This document shows positions 41,517 to 49,391 of a stretch of 64,000 nucleotides of DNA, piece by piece (position 1 is the stretch's first letter; every line of letters begins with the position of its first letter). Both the position numbers and the translations under genes were made by a program. This DNA is from Thermomonas flagellata. GTDB taxonomy: Bacteria > Pseudomonadota > Gammaproteobacteria > Xanthomonadales > Xanthomonadaceae. The DNA lies in NCBI RefSeq assembly GCF_022419185.1, contig NZ_JAJOZK010000001.1, positions 372,001 to 436,000 of the forward strand. Reading direction: 5' to 3'. Under the pieces are notes generated by a model, which saw only the letters and a program-made list of their open reading frames with translations, did no database searches and was not told the DNA's origin.

Positions 41517-43810
41517 GGCGTGGTGTCGTCGAGGTCCGTCGAGGAAGGCGGCTGGCCGGTGGCGGTCTGCGGCGGCACCAGGTACAGATCGTCCCGATTG
41601 TAGCCGAGGATCGCGCGGCGCAGGATGCGCTGGGTGTCCTGCCCGGCCGAGCCCATGCCCTTCAGTTCGAACTCGAACATCAGGGAATTGGCAAGCTGGC
41701 CGGCGCGATTGTGCACGTAGCGGCGCGCGACAACCCGAACGGCGATGCAACAGCTGTCCCACTGCACGCCGGCGACGCTCTCCAGGGTCTTGCGGTCGCG
41801 CAGCGAGTAGTAGTGGCGGCCGACCAGGCTCCAGTTGGCGTTCACCGGGTACAGGAAGGCCAGGTCGGTCTGCTCGAGCACGCCGCGCCGGTAGCGGTAG
41901 CCGAGGTTGACCACGCCCTGCTCCGGCAGCAGGTAGCGCGCGCGCAGGCTGGCCAGATCGGTGCGCTTGAACTTGGGATCCCACTGGTAGGAGGCGCCGA
42001 TGGTCCAGCGGTCGGTCGGCGCGTAGTTGGCGTCCACCACCCAGGCCGAGCGGCCCTTCTCGGTGATCGGCTCGTTCGGCAGGGTGACCCGCGACGCCGA
42101 CAGGTAGTGGATCTGGCCGAGGCTGGCGGAGAACCGCTCGCGGCCGTCGGACTGGCGGATGCTGCGGGTGCTGACCGCCAGCGTGACCTGGTTGGCGTCG
42201 GCCTGGCGGTCGGCGCCGGAATAGCGGTTGTCGCGGAACAGCTGGCTCCAGCCGAAGGTCAGCGGCTGGGTGTCGAACACCGGCATGTCGGTCTGGTCGG
42301 CGTACGGCACCCGCAGGTAGAACAGCCGCGGCTCGATCGTCTGCAGGTAGTCCTTGCCCTTGATCCGGGTCTCGCGGTCGAAGAACAGGCCAGCATCCAC
42401 GCTCAGGATCGGTTGCCCGCGCGAGGGGCTGCGGCTGCCGAGCTGGCGCGCGAGGGCGTCGTCCAGTTCGTAGGTGGTGTAGCGGTAGGCCAGGGTCGGG
42501 GTCAGGAACCAGGCGTCGCCCTCCAGCGGCAGGCTGAGGCCGGGCTTGAGGTCCAGGCGCGCGCCGCCCGGCCGCGCCGGGTGCCAGAAGCGCACCGCCT
42601 CGGCGTCCAGCCGCCAGTGCAGCAGGCCGGCCAGCGGGCGGTCGACGTGCACCCAGGCGCGCGGCGCGCGGTCGTAGGGCATCACTGCCTCGGTCAGGGT
42701 GAAGTCGGCCAGCTGCCAGCGGTCGGCGGACAGCGCCGCGTCCCAGCCGCGGCCATGGCCGTAGAGGCCGATCTCGCTGTAGGCCGAGTACTGCGAGAGC
42801 CCGTCCAGGCTGCTGCTGAAGTCCTCGAGGTAGCGGGTGTCGCTGATCCAGTTCAGGTTGGCGCGCGCCTGCCATTGCGGGCTGACGTCCTGGAACGCCC
42901 AGTAGCGGAACATCCCGCGGCTGCGGTCGCGCAGGCGGTCGTGCGGCATGTAGGCGGCCTCGACCGTGCCCTGCCCGCCCTCGACGAGGTAGCGGAACTG
43001 CGCGCCCAGCTGCAGCCCGCGCGAGGTCATCAGGCGCGGGGTCAAGGTGGCGTCGTAGTTGGGCGCCAGGTTCAGGTACACCGGCTGCCGCCAGTCCAGG
43101 CCGTTGCGGCTGGAGTTGGAGAGCATCGGCATCAGCAGGCCGGTGCGGCGCTGGTCGTCGGTCGGAAAGCGGAACCACGGCAGGTACAGCACCGGGATGC
43201 GGCCGATCCGCAGGGTGGCGTCGTGCGCGACCGCGAAGCCGGCCTCGGTGTCGATGTCGATCCGCTTGGCGCGCACCTCCCAGCGCCGGTCCTCGGGCTG
43301 GCAGGTCGAGTAGGTGCCGTCGTACAGCACGCCGTCGTTGCCGGTCAGGGTGACCCGGCGTGCGCTGCCGTTGCCGCGCCGCGCCAGCAGCTGGTAGCGC
43401 ACGTCGTCCACGCGGTGGCTGTCGGTGGCCTGGTTGCCCTCCGCGCGCGCGGCGATGAGGCGCAGGCCGCCGCCCTGGTAGCGGATGCTGCCGACCGCGG
43501 TGTAGACGTCCTGGTTGCGGTCGTAGGTGAGTTGGTCGGCGCCCATGAACTGGGTGCCGCGGCGCAGGGTCACGTTGCCCTTGAACACCGGGTTGTCCTC
43601 GGTGCCGGACAGGTCGTCGCCGCCGATGTTGATCGGCTGCTCGGCGTTGTCGACCTTCAGTCCTTCCGGGGCCTGCTGCGCATCCGGGAAGGCCGGCACC
43701 GGGTCGCGCGCCGGGCACAGCTTCCAGTTGGGCTGCATGTCGCCGGCACGGGCGGGCAGGGCCAGGGCGATGCACAGGGACAGGGGCAGCAGGCGCAGGA
43801 CCGGGCGCAC
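41513..43810 (-). CDS. lptD: LPS-assembly protein LptD
   Basis: Outer-membrane LPS translocon. It has 765 residues; starts GTG (MRPVLRLLPLSLCIALALPARA signal peptide). The periplasmic OstA-type jellyroll (about 50-200) contains GNVTLRRGTQFMGADQLTYDRNQDVYTAVGSIRYQG. It is followed by the 26-strand barrel with RVTLPNEPI and a C-terminal DSCCIAVRVVARRY, carrying the adjacent Cys pair used in LptD interdomain disulfides. First gene of the lptD-surA-pdxA-rsmA-apaG-apaH operon. Confidence 0.95.
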   Translation of the reverse strand: MRPVLRLLPLSLCIALALPARAGDMQPNWKLCPARDPVPAFPDAQQAPEGLKVDNAEQPINIGGDDLSGTEDNPVFKGNVTLRRGTQFMGADQLTYDRNQDVYTAVGSIRYQGGGLRLIAARAEGNQATDSHRVDDVRYQLLARRGNGSARRVTLTGNDGVLYDGTYSTCQPEDRRWEVRAKRIDIDTEAGFAVAHDATLRIGRIPVLYLPWFRFPTDDQRRTGLLMPMLSNSSRNGLDWRQPVYLNLAPNYDATLTPRLMTSRGLQLGAQFRYLVEGGQGTVEAAYMPHDRLRDRSRGMFRYWAFQDVSPQWQARANLNWISDTRYLEDFSSSLDGLSQYSAYSEIGLYGHGRGWDAALSADRWQLADFTLTEAVMPYDRAPRAWVHVDRPLAGLLHWRLDAEAVRFWHPARPGGARLDLKPGLSLPLEGDAWFLTPTLAYRYTTYELDDALARQLGSRSPSRGQPILSVDAGLFFDRETRIKGKDYLQTIEPRLFYLRVPYADQTDMPVFDTQPLTFGWSQLFRDNRYSGADRQADANQVTLAVSTRSIRQSDGRERFSASLGQIHYLSASRVTLPNEPITEKGRSAWVVDANYAPTDRWTIGASYQWDPKFKRTDLASLRARYLLPEQGVVNLGYRYRRGVLEQTDLAFLYPVNANWSLVGRHYYSLRDRKTLESVAGVQWDSCCIAVRVVARRYVHNRAGQLANSLMFEFELKGMGSAGQDTQRILRRAILGYNRDDLYLVPPQTATGQPPSSTDLDDTTP

Positions 43811-43811
43811 G

Positions 43812-43856
43812 GGGGTTCCGTCTGGGGCAAACGAACGGCTAGCTTGCCGGAACCCC
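43812..43856. repeat. 9-bp perfect inverted repeat upstream of lptD
   Basis: GGGGTTCCG at 43812-43820 and CGGAACCCC at 43848-43856, separated by 27 bp. It covers the 5' UTR/promoter area of lptD and ends 24 nt before the stop of the downstream-facing gene. It could form a long-looped RNA structure over the lptD leader or be a protein-binding pair. No function demonstrated. Confidence 0.4.
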
Positions 43857-43880
43857 GCAGGGCGGGCAAACCGCGCGGGG

Positions 43881-44828
43881 TCAGGCAGCCAGCGCGCGCA
43901 CGTGGGCGAGCGTGCATTCGCCGAGCGCTTGCAGGTCGTAGCCGCCCTCGAGGCTGGAGACGATCCGGCCGCCGGCGTGGCGACGCGCGCAGGCGACCAG
44001 CTCGCAGGTCAACCAGGCGAAGTCCTCGGCCTCCAGCTGCAGCTGCGCCAGCGGGTCGCGGCGGTGGCCGTCGAACCCGGCGGAGACCAGGAGCAATTGC
44101 GGGCGGAAATCGTGCAGGCGCGGCAGCAGCTGCCCGCGCCAGGCGGCGCGGAACGCGGCGCCGTCGGCGCCGGGCGGCAGCGGCGCGTTGCCGAGGTTGC
44201 CGACCCCGCGCTCGCAGGCCTCCCCGCTGCCGGGATAGAGCGGCATCTGGTGCGAGCTGAGGAACAGCACGCGCGGATCCGCGGCGAAGATCGCCTGGGT
44301 GCCGTTGCCGTGGTGGACGTCGAAATCCACGATCGCCACCCGCGCCAGCCCATGCGCCTCCAGCGCGTGCGCGGCGCCGACCGCGACGTTGTTGAACAGA
44401 CAAAAGCCCATCGCGGTGTCGGCGGTGGCGTGGTGGCCGGGCGGGCGCACCGCGCAGAAGGCACGCCCGCCGTCGCCGCCGAGCACGGCGTCCACCGCGG
44501 CCACCACCGCGCCGGCCGCGCGCAGCGCCGCCTCGCCGGAGCCGGGGCCGAGCACGGTGTCCGGGTCCAGCCGCTGCGGGACGGCCGGCCGCGCATCCAG
44601 CACCTGCGCCAGCAGGGCCGGCGCGTGCACCCGCAGCAGCTGGCCGCGGCTGGCCACCGGGGCCTGCCGCCAGTCCAGCCCGGGCAGGCCCGCGCGCAGC
44701 GCCTCGAGCAGCGCCGTCAGCCGCGGCGGGCACTCCGGATGGCCGGGACCGGGATCGTGCGCGAGGCAGGCCCGGTGGGTGTAGACCCACACCGGCGTCG
44801 CCTGCGGGCCGGCCTCAGCGGCGGGCAT
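43881..44828 (-). CDS. Histone-deacetylase-fold hydrolase
   Basis: 315 residues of the arginase/deacetylase superfamily. CAVRPPGHHATADTAMGFCLFNNVAVGA, AIVDFDVHHGNGTQAIFAADPRV, SSHQMPLYPGSG, VSAGFDGHRRDPLAQL and SLEGGYDLQALG carry the zinc and charge-relay residues. Bacterial members of this class act on acetyl-lysine, acetylpolyamines or related amides; the substrate cannot be told. The ATG overlaps pduO by 14 nt, so they are one transcript. Confidence 0.9.
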   Translation of the reverse strand: MPAAEAGPQATPVWVYTHRACLAHDPGPGHPECPPRLTALLEALRAGLPGLDWRQAPVASRGQLLRVHAPALLAQVLDARPAVPQRLDPDTVLGPGSGEAALRAAGAVVAAVDAVLGGDGGRAFCAVRPPGHHATADTAMGFCLFNNVAVGAAHALEAHGLARVAIVDFDVHHGNGTQAIFAADPRVLFLSSHQMPLYPGSGEACERGVGNLGNAPLPPGADGAAFRAAWRGQLLPRLHDFRPQLLLVSAGFDGHRRDPLAQLQLEAEDFAWLTCELVACARRHAGGRIVSSLEGGYDLQALGECTLAHVRALAA

Positions 44829-45363
44829 GGTCCCAGAGCACCTCGCCGTGGCCGTCCGCGCGCGCCAGCACGCGCGCCAGCACGAACAGCAGGTCCGACA
44901 ACCGGTTGAGGTAGCCGATCGCCTGCGGCCGCACCGGTTCCAGGCGCGAGAGCGCGACCGTCTCGCGTTCGGCCCGGCGCACCACCGTGCGCGCCAGGTG
45001 GCAGCGCGCCGCGGCCTCGCCGCCGCCGGGCAGGATGAAGTCCTTCAGCGGCGGCAGCGGCGCGTTGTAGTGGTCCAGCTGCGCCTCCAGCGCCGCGATG
45101 TCGGCGTCGGAGATCGCGGCATGCCCGGGGATGCACAGCTCGCCGCCGAGGTCGAACAACTGGTGCTGGATGCGCACCAGCAGCGCGCGTACGTCGTCCG
45201 GCAGCGCACAGGCCAAGAGCAGGCCGAGGCAGGAATTGGCCTCGTCCACGGTGCCATAGGCGGAGACCCGCGGCGCGTCCTTGCCGGTGCGGCTGCCGTC
45301 GCCCAGGCCGGTGCTGCCGTCGTCGCCGGTGCGGGTGTAGATCTTGCTGAGGCGGTTGCCCAT
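44815..45363 (-). CDS. pduO: Cob(I)yrinic acid a,c-diamide adenosyltransferase (PduO type)
   Basis: ATP:corrinoid adenosyltransferase, 182 residues. N-terminal RLSKIYTRTGDDGSTGLGDGSRTGK binds ATP, VDEANSCLGLLLAC, FDLGGELCIPG, and FILPGGGEAAARCHLARTVVRRAERETVAL are PduO signatures. It makes adenosylcobalamin from cob(I)alamin. It lies directly downstream of a DUF6580-like membrane protein (24-nt gap) and overlaps the deacetylase-fold gene. Confidence 0.93.
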   Translation of the reverse strand: MGNRLSKIYTRTGDDGSTGLGDGSRTGKDAPRVSAYGTVDEANSCLGLLLACALPDDVRALLVRIQHQLFDLGGELCIPGHAAISDADIAALEAQLDHYNAPLPPLKDFILPGGGEAAARCHLARTVVRRAERETVALSRLEPVRPQAIGYLNRLSDLLFVLARVLARADGHGEVLWDHARR

Positions 45364-45387
45364 GGCCGCGGCCGCGCGGGCGCAGGC

Positions 45388-45978
45388 TCAGGCGGTGCGC
45401 GCGCGCAGCGCCGGCACGCGCCGGCGCAGCCACGCGAAGCCGCCGAACAGCAGCCCGGCGTAGACCAGGGTGCCGAGCACGCTCCACTGGAAGAACGGGA
45501 TGCCGGCCAGATAGGCCGCCAGCAGGCCGCCGGCGGTGCGCGGGTAGAGCGGGCTGGCCAGCCAGGCGCCGAAGTTGGTCACCAGGAAGAACAGCAGCGA
45601 GCCGGCCAGGGCATAGCCGAGCACGCGCGCGCCGCTGGCGCGCCCGCGCAGGCCGAAGCCGAGCAGGGTGGACAGCACGATTGCCGCATACACCAGCAGG
45701 TAGCCGGCGCTGGCGAAGTAGTCCCAGTAGATCCCGCCGTTGAGCAGGCCGAGCGCGAGGTCGGAGACGAACATCGCCAGCAGCGGCACGGCTAGCGCCC
45801 AGCGGCGGTCGGCATAGTAGGCGCCGCCGAACAGCGCGATCGCCTCGATCGGGGAGAAGTTCGGCGGGTGCGGCAGCACCCGGCTGAGCGCGGCCAGCAG
45901 GATCAGGCCGGCGAGTACCAGCGGGCCGGGGGCGAGGGGGGCGGAGGAGCGGTTCATCACGGGATGCCTGCGGAACAT
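45388..45978 (-). CDS. DUF6580-like membrane protein
   Basis: 196 residues, with about six hydrophobic segments. HPPNFSPIEAIALFGGAYYADRRWALAVPLLAMFVSDLALG is the recognisable family core, followed by YWDYFASAGYLLVYAAIVLSTLLG and LVTNFGAWLASPLYPRTAGGLLAAYLAGIPFFQWSVLGTLVYAGLL. No cysteine is present. The architecture (short six-helix protein, LFGGAYY...PLLAMFVSDL) recalls S-components of ECF vitamin transporters. Start at ATG 45978 (with GCAGG) or ATG 45957. Adjacent to pduO, so a corrinoid-related role is suggested but unproven. Confidence 0.75.
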   Translation of the reverse strand: MFRRHPVMNRSSAPLAPGPLVLAGLILLAALSRVLPHPPNFSPIEAIALFGGAYYADRRWALAVPLLAMFVSDLALGLLNGGIYWDYFASAGYLLVYAAIVLSTLLGFGLRGRASGARVLGYALAGSLLFFLVTNFGAWLASPLYPRTAGGLLAAYLAGIPFFQWSVLGTLVYAGLLFGGFAWLRRRVPALRARTA

Positions 45979-45991
45979 GCCTGCAAGCCGC

Positions 45992-45997
45992 TAGCAT
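45992..45997 (+). promoter_or_regulatory. -10 element, leaderless geometry, for ubiH
   Basis: TAGCAT, then AGCGCA (6 nt), then the ubiH ATG at 46004. It overlaps the divergent -10 TATGCT (45999-45994, minus) of the DUF6580 gene: the core CTAGCATAGC serves both directions. Confidence 0.45.
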
Positions 45998-45999
45998 AG
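45994..45999 (-). promoter_or_regulatory. -10 element of the DUF6580-pduO operon
   Basis: TATGCT on the minus strand, overlapping the ubiH -10 on the plus strand. A start near 45987 gives a leader of about 9 nt to ATG 45978 or 30 nt to ATG 45957. Confidence 0.4.
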
Positions 46000-46003
46000 C
46001 GCA

Positions 46004-47242
46004 ATGCCTTCCGACTCCCCCGCAGGCCCGCCCCGGCACGATGTGTTGATCGTCGGCGGCGGCCTGGTCGGTGCCAGCCTGGCGCTCGCCCTGCACGGCA
46101 GCGGCCTCGACGTGGCCCTGGCCGAGGCCGCCCCGCCCGGCGCGCCGCCGCCGGTGTACGACCAGCGCAACCTCAGCCTGGCCGAGGCCAGCGTGCACGC
46201 GCTGCAGGCGCTCGGCGTGTGGGCGCGGCTGGCGGCGCCGGGCGGCCCGATCCGGCGCATCCACGTCAGCCGCGCCGGCGAGTTCGGCCGGCTCTGGCTG
46301 GATGCCGCCGACTTCGGGCGCACGGCCTTCGGCCAGGTGGTGGTCGCGGCCGACCTCGGGCGCGCGCTGGAGGCCGGTTTGCAGGCGCTGCCTGGGCTGG
46401 TGCGCTACCGCCCGGCGCGCTGCGTCGCGGTCGGCGCGGACGCGGACGGCACGCGCACGGTCGAACTGGACACCGCCGACGGCCCGCGGCGGGTGCAGGC
46501 GCGCCTGCTGGTCGCGGCCGACGGCGCCGACAGCGCGGTGCGCGCGGCGCTGGGGATCGGGGTGCGCCGCCATGATTACGGCCAAACCTTGTTCGTGGCC
46601 CGCCTGCGCGGCGCGCGCGCGCCCGACGGCACTGCCTGGGAACGCCTGACCGCCGACGGCCCGACCGCGCTGCTGCCGCGCGGCGATGGCCACTACGGCC
46701 TGGTGCACGGGGTCGCCACGGCGCAGGCCGCGGCGGTGGCGGCGTTGGCCGACGCCGCGTTCCTCGCGCGGGTGCAGGCGGCGTTCGGCTGGCGCGCCGG
46801 GCGCTTCCTCGCGGTCGGCCCGCGCAGCGCCTACCCGCTGGTCGGGGCCGTGGCCGAGACCGTCACCGCGCCGCGCGCGGTGTTGGTCGGCAACGCGGCG
46901 CAGAGCCTGCATCCGCTCGGCGCGCAGGGCTTCAACCTCGGCCTGCGCGACGCCCTCGTCCTGGCCGAGGAGCTGCACGCGGCCGCCGCGCAGGGCGGCG
47001 ATCCGGGCGCGCCCGCGCTGCTCGCCCGCCATGCGCAGCGCCGCGGCGAGGACCGCACGCGCACGCTGGCGTTCTCCGACGGGCTGGCGCGACTGGCCAG
47101 CAACCCTGCGCCGTGGCTGGCGCCGCTGCGCAGCGCCGGCCTGCTGGCGATCGCCGCCAGTCCCGCCCTGCAGGGCTGGCTGGTCGGCGGCGCGATGGGC
47201 TACCGCGGCGATGTGCCGCGGCTGGCGCGGGGGGCGGCATGA
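46004..47242 (+). CDS. ubiH: UbiH-type FAD monooxygenase
   Basis: 412-residue flavin hydroxylase of ubiquinone synthesis. FAD-binding DVLIVGGGLVGASLALALHGSG (residues 13-34), DG fingerprint LVAADGADSAVRAALGI (about 168), and the second GD motif LVGNAAQSLHPLGAQGFNLGLRDALVLAEEL, the classical UbiH/UbiF/UbiI signature (here GN for the usual GD). Paired with a second hydroxylase overlapping by 4 nt. Which ring position each modifies cannot be proven from sequence; order fits UbiH then UbiI. Confidence 0.9.
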   Translation: MPSDSPAGPPRHDVLIVGGGLVGASLALALHGSGLDVALAEAAPPGAPPPVYDQRNLSLAEASVHALQALGVWARLAAPGGPIRRIHVSRAGEFGRLWLDAADFGRTAFGQVVVAADLGRALEAGLQALPGLVRYRPARCVAVGADADGTRTVELDTADGPRRVQARLLVAADGADSAVRAALGIGVRRHDYGQTLFVARLRGARAPDGTAWERLTADGPTALLPRGDGHYGLVHGVATAQAAAVAALADAAFLARVQAAFGWRAGRFLAVGPRSAYPLVGAVAETVTAPRAVLVGNAAQSLHPLGAQGFNLGLRDALVLAEELHAAAAQGGDPGAPALLARHAQRRGEDRTRTLAFSDGLARLASNPAPWLAPLRSAGLLAIAASPALQGWLVGGAMGYRGDVPRLARGAA

Positions 47243-48441
47243 GCCGCGGCGAGCGCCACGATGCGGTGATCGCCGGCGGCGGCGTGGTCGGTGCCGCGGC
47301 GGCGCTGGCGTTGGCCCGGCTTGGCCTGCGGGTGGCGCTGGTGGAGGCGCAGCCGCCGGTCCCGGCGGCGGGCGATACGCCCGACCTGCGGGTATATGCC
47401 CTGGCGCCGGACAACGCCGCCCTGCTGGCGCGGCTGGGGGCGTGGGAGGGCGTGCGCGCGCAGCGGGTGCAGCCCTACCGGCGGATGCAGGTCTGGGATG
47501 CCGGCGGCGGCGCGCCGCTGGTGTTCGATGCCGATGCGCTCGGCCAGCCGCAGCTGGGCTGGATCGTGGAGAACGCCGTGCTGGTGCGCGCGCTGTGGCA
47601 GTGCCTGCCCGAAGCCGGGGTCGACGTGCTGGCGCCGGCGCGGATCGCGGCGCTCGCGCAGGAGGACGACGGCGTGCGCCTGCGCCTGGATGACGACCGC
47701 CGCCTGCGCGCGCGGCTGGCATTGGCGGCGGACGGCGGCGAGTCGGCCCTGCGGCGGCTGGCCGGGATCGCCGCGCCGGCACACGATTACCGCCAGTCCG
47801 GGGTGGTCGCCTTCGTCGCCAGCGAACGCCCGCATGCCCAGACCTGCTGGCAGCGCTTCCAAGTCGGCGGGCCGGTCGCGCTGCTGCCGTTCGCCGACCT
47901 GCCGGCGCTGGCGCCGCCCGGGCATCTGGGCTCGATCGTGTGGAGCCTGCCGGGCGCGGAGGCCGCGCGCCTGCTGGCGGAGCCGGAGGTAGCCTTCGCC
48001 GCCGCGCTGGCGCGCGCCTTCGGCGGCGAACTCGGCGGGTTCCGGCTGTGCTCCCCGCGCGCGGCGTTTCCGCTGCGTCGGCAGCTCGCCGAGCGCTATG
48101 CCGACGGGCGCGTGCTGCTGCTCGGGGATGCGGCGCACCGGGTGCATCCGCTGGCCGGGCAGGGGGTCAACCTCGGCCTGCGCGACGTGGCGGCGCTGGC
48201 CGAGGTGCTGCGCGCGGCGCGCGCGCAGGGCCGCGATCTGGCCAGCCCGGCGCGGCTGGCGCGCTGGGCGCGGGCGCGGCGCAGCGCGACCGCGGTGGAT
48301 GCGTATGCGTTCGAGGCGATCAATGCCGGGTTCTCCGGCGATGCGCTGCTGCCGACCCTGGTGCGCGGTCCGCTGCTCGGACTGGCCGGTCGGCTGCCGC
48401 CGCTGGTGCACGCGCTCTGGCGGCACGCCGCGGGGGGCTGA
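47239..48441 (+). CDS. ubiI: UbiI/VisC-type FAD monooxygenase
   Basis: 400 residues, a paralogue of the upstream gene. HDAVIAGGGVVGAAAALALARLGLRVALVEAQ, LAADGGESALRRLAGI, and LLLGDAAHRVHPLAGQGVNLGLRDVAALAEVL are the three FAD/aromatic-hydroxylase motifs. The internal YRQSGVVAFVASERPHAQTCWQRF is typical of UbiI/VisC/UbiF members. Translationally coupled to ubiH (ATGA). Probably C5 or C6 ring hydroxylation in ubiquinone biosynthesis. Confidence 0.88.
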   Translation: MSRGERHDAVIAGGGVVGAAAALALARLGLRVALVEAQPPVPAAGDTPDLRVYALAPDNAALLARLGAWEGVRAQRVQPYRRMQVWDAGGGAPLVFDADALGQPQLGWIVENAVLVRALWQCLPEAGVDVLAPARIAALAQEDDGVRLRLDDDRRLRARLALAADGGESALRRLAGIAAPAHDYRQSGVVAFVASERPHAQTCWQRFQVGGPVALLPFADLPALAPPGHLGSIVWSLPGAEAARLLAEPEVAFAAALARAFGGELGGFRLCSPRAAFPLRRQLAERYADGRVLLLGDAAHRVHPLAGQGVNLGLRDVAALAEVLRAARAQGRDLASPARLARWARARRSATAVDAYAFEAINAGFSGDALLPTLVRGPLLGLAGRLPPLVHALWRHAAGG

Positions 48442-48552
48442 GCGCGGCCTCAGCCGCACGCCCACGGCTGCACATCGATGGGCCGGGAACGGCGAGCGGC
48501 CTCCAGGCCCTGGCCCGATCATAGGGCGCCTGCGCGTCACAGCCCATGAAAA

Positions 48553-48580
48553 CGCACCGGCACCCCAAGGTGCCGGTGCG
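48553..48580 (-). terminator. Intrinsic terminator of the Ala-rich protein gene
   Basis: A 12-bp perfect stem (CGCACCGGCACC / GGTGCCGGTGCG) with a 4-nt loop, followed on the minus strand by TTTT. It lies 69 nt after the stop of the minus-strand gene at 48649; the plus direction has no T-run. Confidence 0.75.
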
Positions 48581-48648
48581 CATGCCGCTGGCTGAGCGGG
48601 GGAACATCCCGACCGCCGCGGTGGGGGCGCGGCGGGCGGGTGTGCGGG

Positions 48649-49173
48649 TCAGTTCTTGCCGGCGATCGGGATGATCGAACGCACCACCACCTTCTGTCCG
48701 CTCGGGGTGGTGAATTCCTTGGTCGGCGCGGTCTGCACGAAGCCCTGCTGGGCGTTCGCCGCGACCTGCATATCGCCGGCGGCGCGCATCGCCTCGCGGT
48801 CGGCGGCGGCCATCCGCAGCGCGGCGTCGGCGGCGTTCACGTCGGCCGCCACCGCGTTCGCTTCGGCCTTGCGGCGGTCGGCCTTGCGGGTCTTCTTGTG
48901 CTTGGCGTGCTTGGCCATCCGCGCATCCTTCATCGCGCGGTTGGCCTCGCGGTCGGCCGCGGCCATGTCGCCAGCGGCGGCGGCGGTGTTGAGGGCGGCC
49001 TCGGTGGCATTGACCGCGGCCGCGGCCTCGGCTTGGCGGGTCACGGTCTGCTCGGCGGTGCCCTTCTTCTTGGCGTGCTGCTGCGGTGCCGGCTGCGCGG
49101 CGAAGGCGGTGGCCCCGGCCAGCATCAGGGCGGCGAACAGGACGGTGCGCAGCGGGGTGGGGCGGATGTTCAT
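48649..49173 (-). CDS. Exported Ala-rich protein with internal duplication
   Basis: 174 residues, unrecognised. Signal peptide MNIRPTPLRTVLFAALMLAGATAFA, cleavage near residue 25. The mature part is Ala-rich and highly charged, with two related segments VNATEAALNTAAAAGDMAAADREANRAM and VNAADAALRMAAADREAMRAAGDM flanking a basic linker (AKHAKHKKTRKADRRKAEA). The C-terminal 35 residues (PTKEFTTPSGQKVVVRSIIPI) are different in composition. ATG 49173 has AGGT 7 nt upstream; an ATG at 49185 lacks one. Helical periplasmic protein is likely; function unknown. Confidence 0.7.
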   Translation of the reverse strand: MNIRPTPLRTVLFAALMLAGATAFAAQPAPQQHAKKKGTAEQTVTRQAEAAAAVNATEAALNTAAAAGDMAAADREANRAMKDARMAKHAKHKKTRKADRRKAEANAVAADVNAADAALRMAAADREAMRAAGDMQVAANAQQGFVQTAPTKEFTTPSGQKVVVRSIIPIAGKN

Positions 49174-49391
49174 GGTGGACCTCATGGGCGTTCAGGAATG
49201 GGCGCGATGGTGACTTGCGGGAACCCGAACCGCGGCGGTGGGGGTTGCCGGATTCGCATGAAGAAATTCCGCCCGCGGCCGTTAAGCGGCCATCGAAAGC
49301 GGATGAAACATCGGTCATGTTGCCGCCATCCGCCGGCGGCGGCCCGGTTCAGGCGGATGGCCAGCCAGATGGCGGGGCCGCGCGGCGCGCG

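Noticed and set aside
43801-43880. Sigma-E type promoter for lptD
   Set aside because: The GGAAC-like bases occur only as part of the inverted repeat and no appropriately spaced second element is seen.
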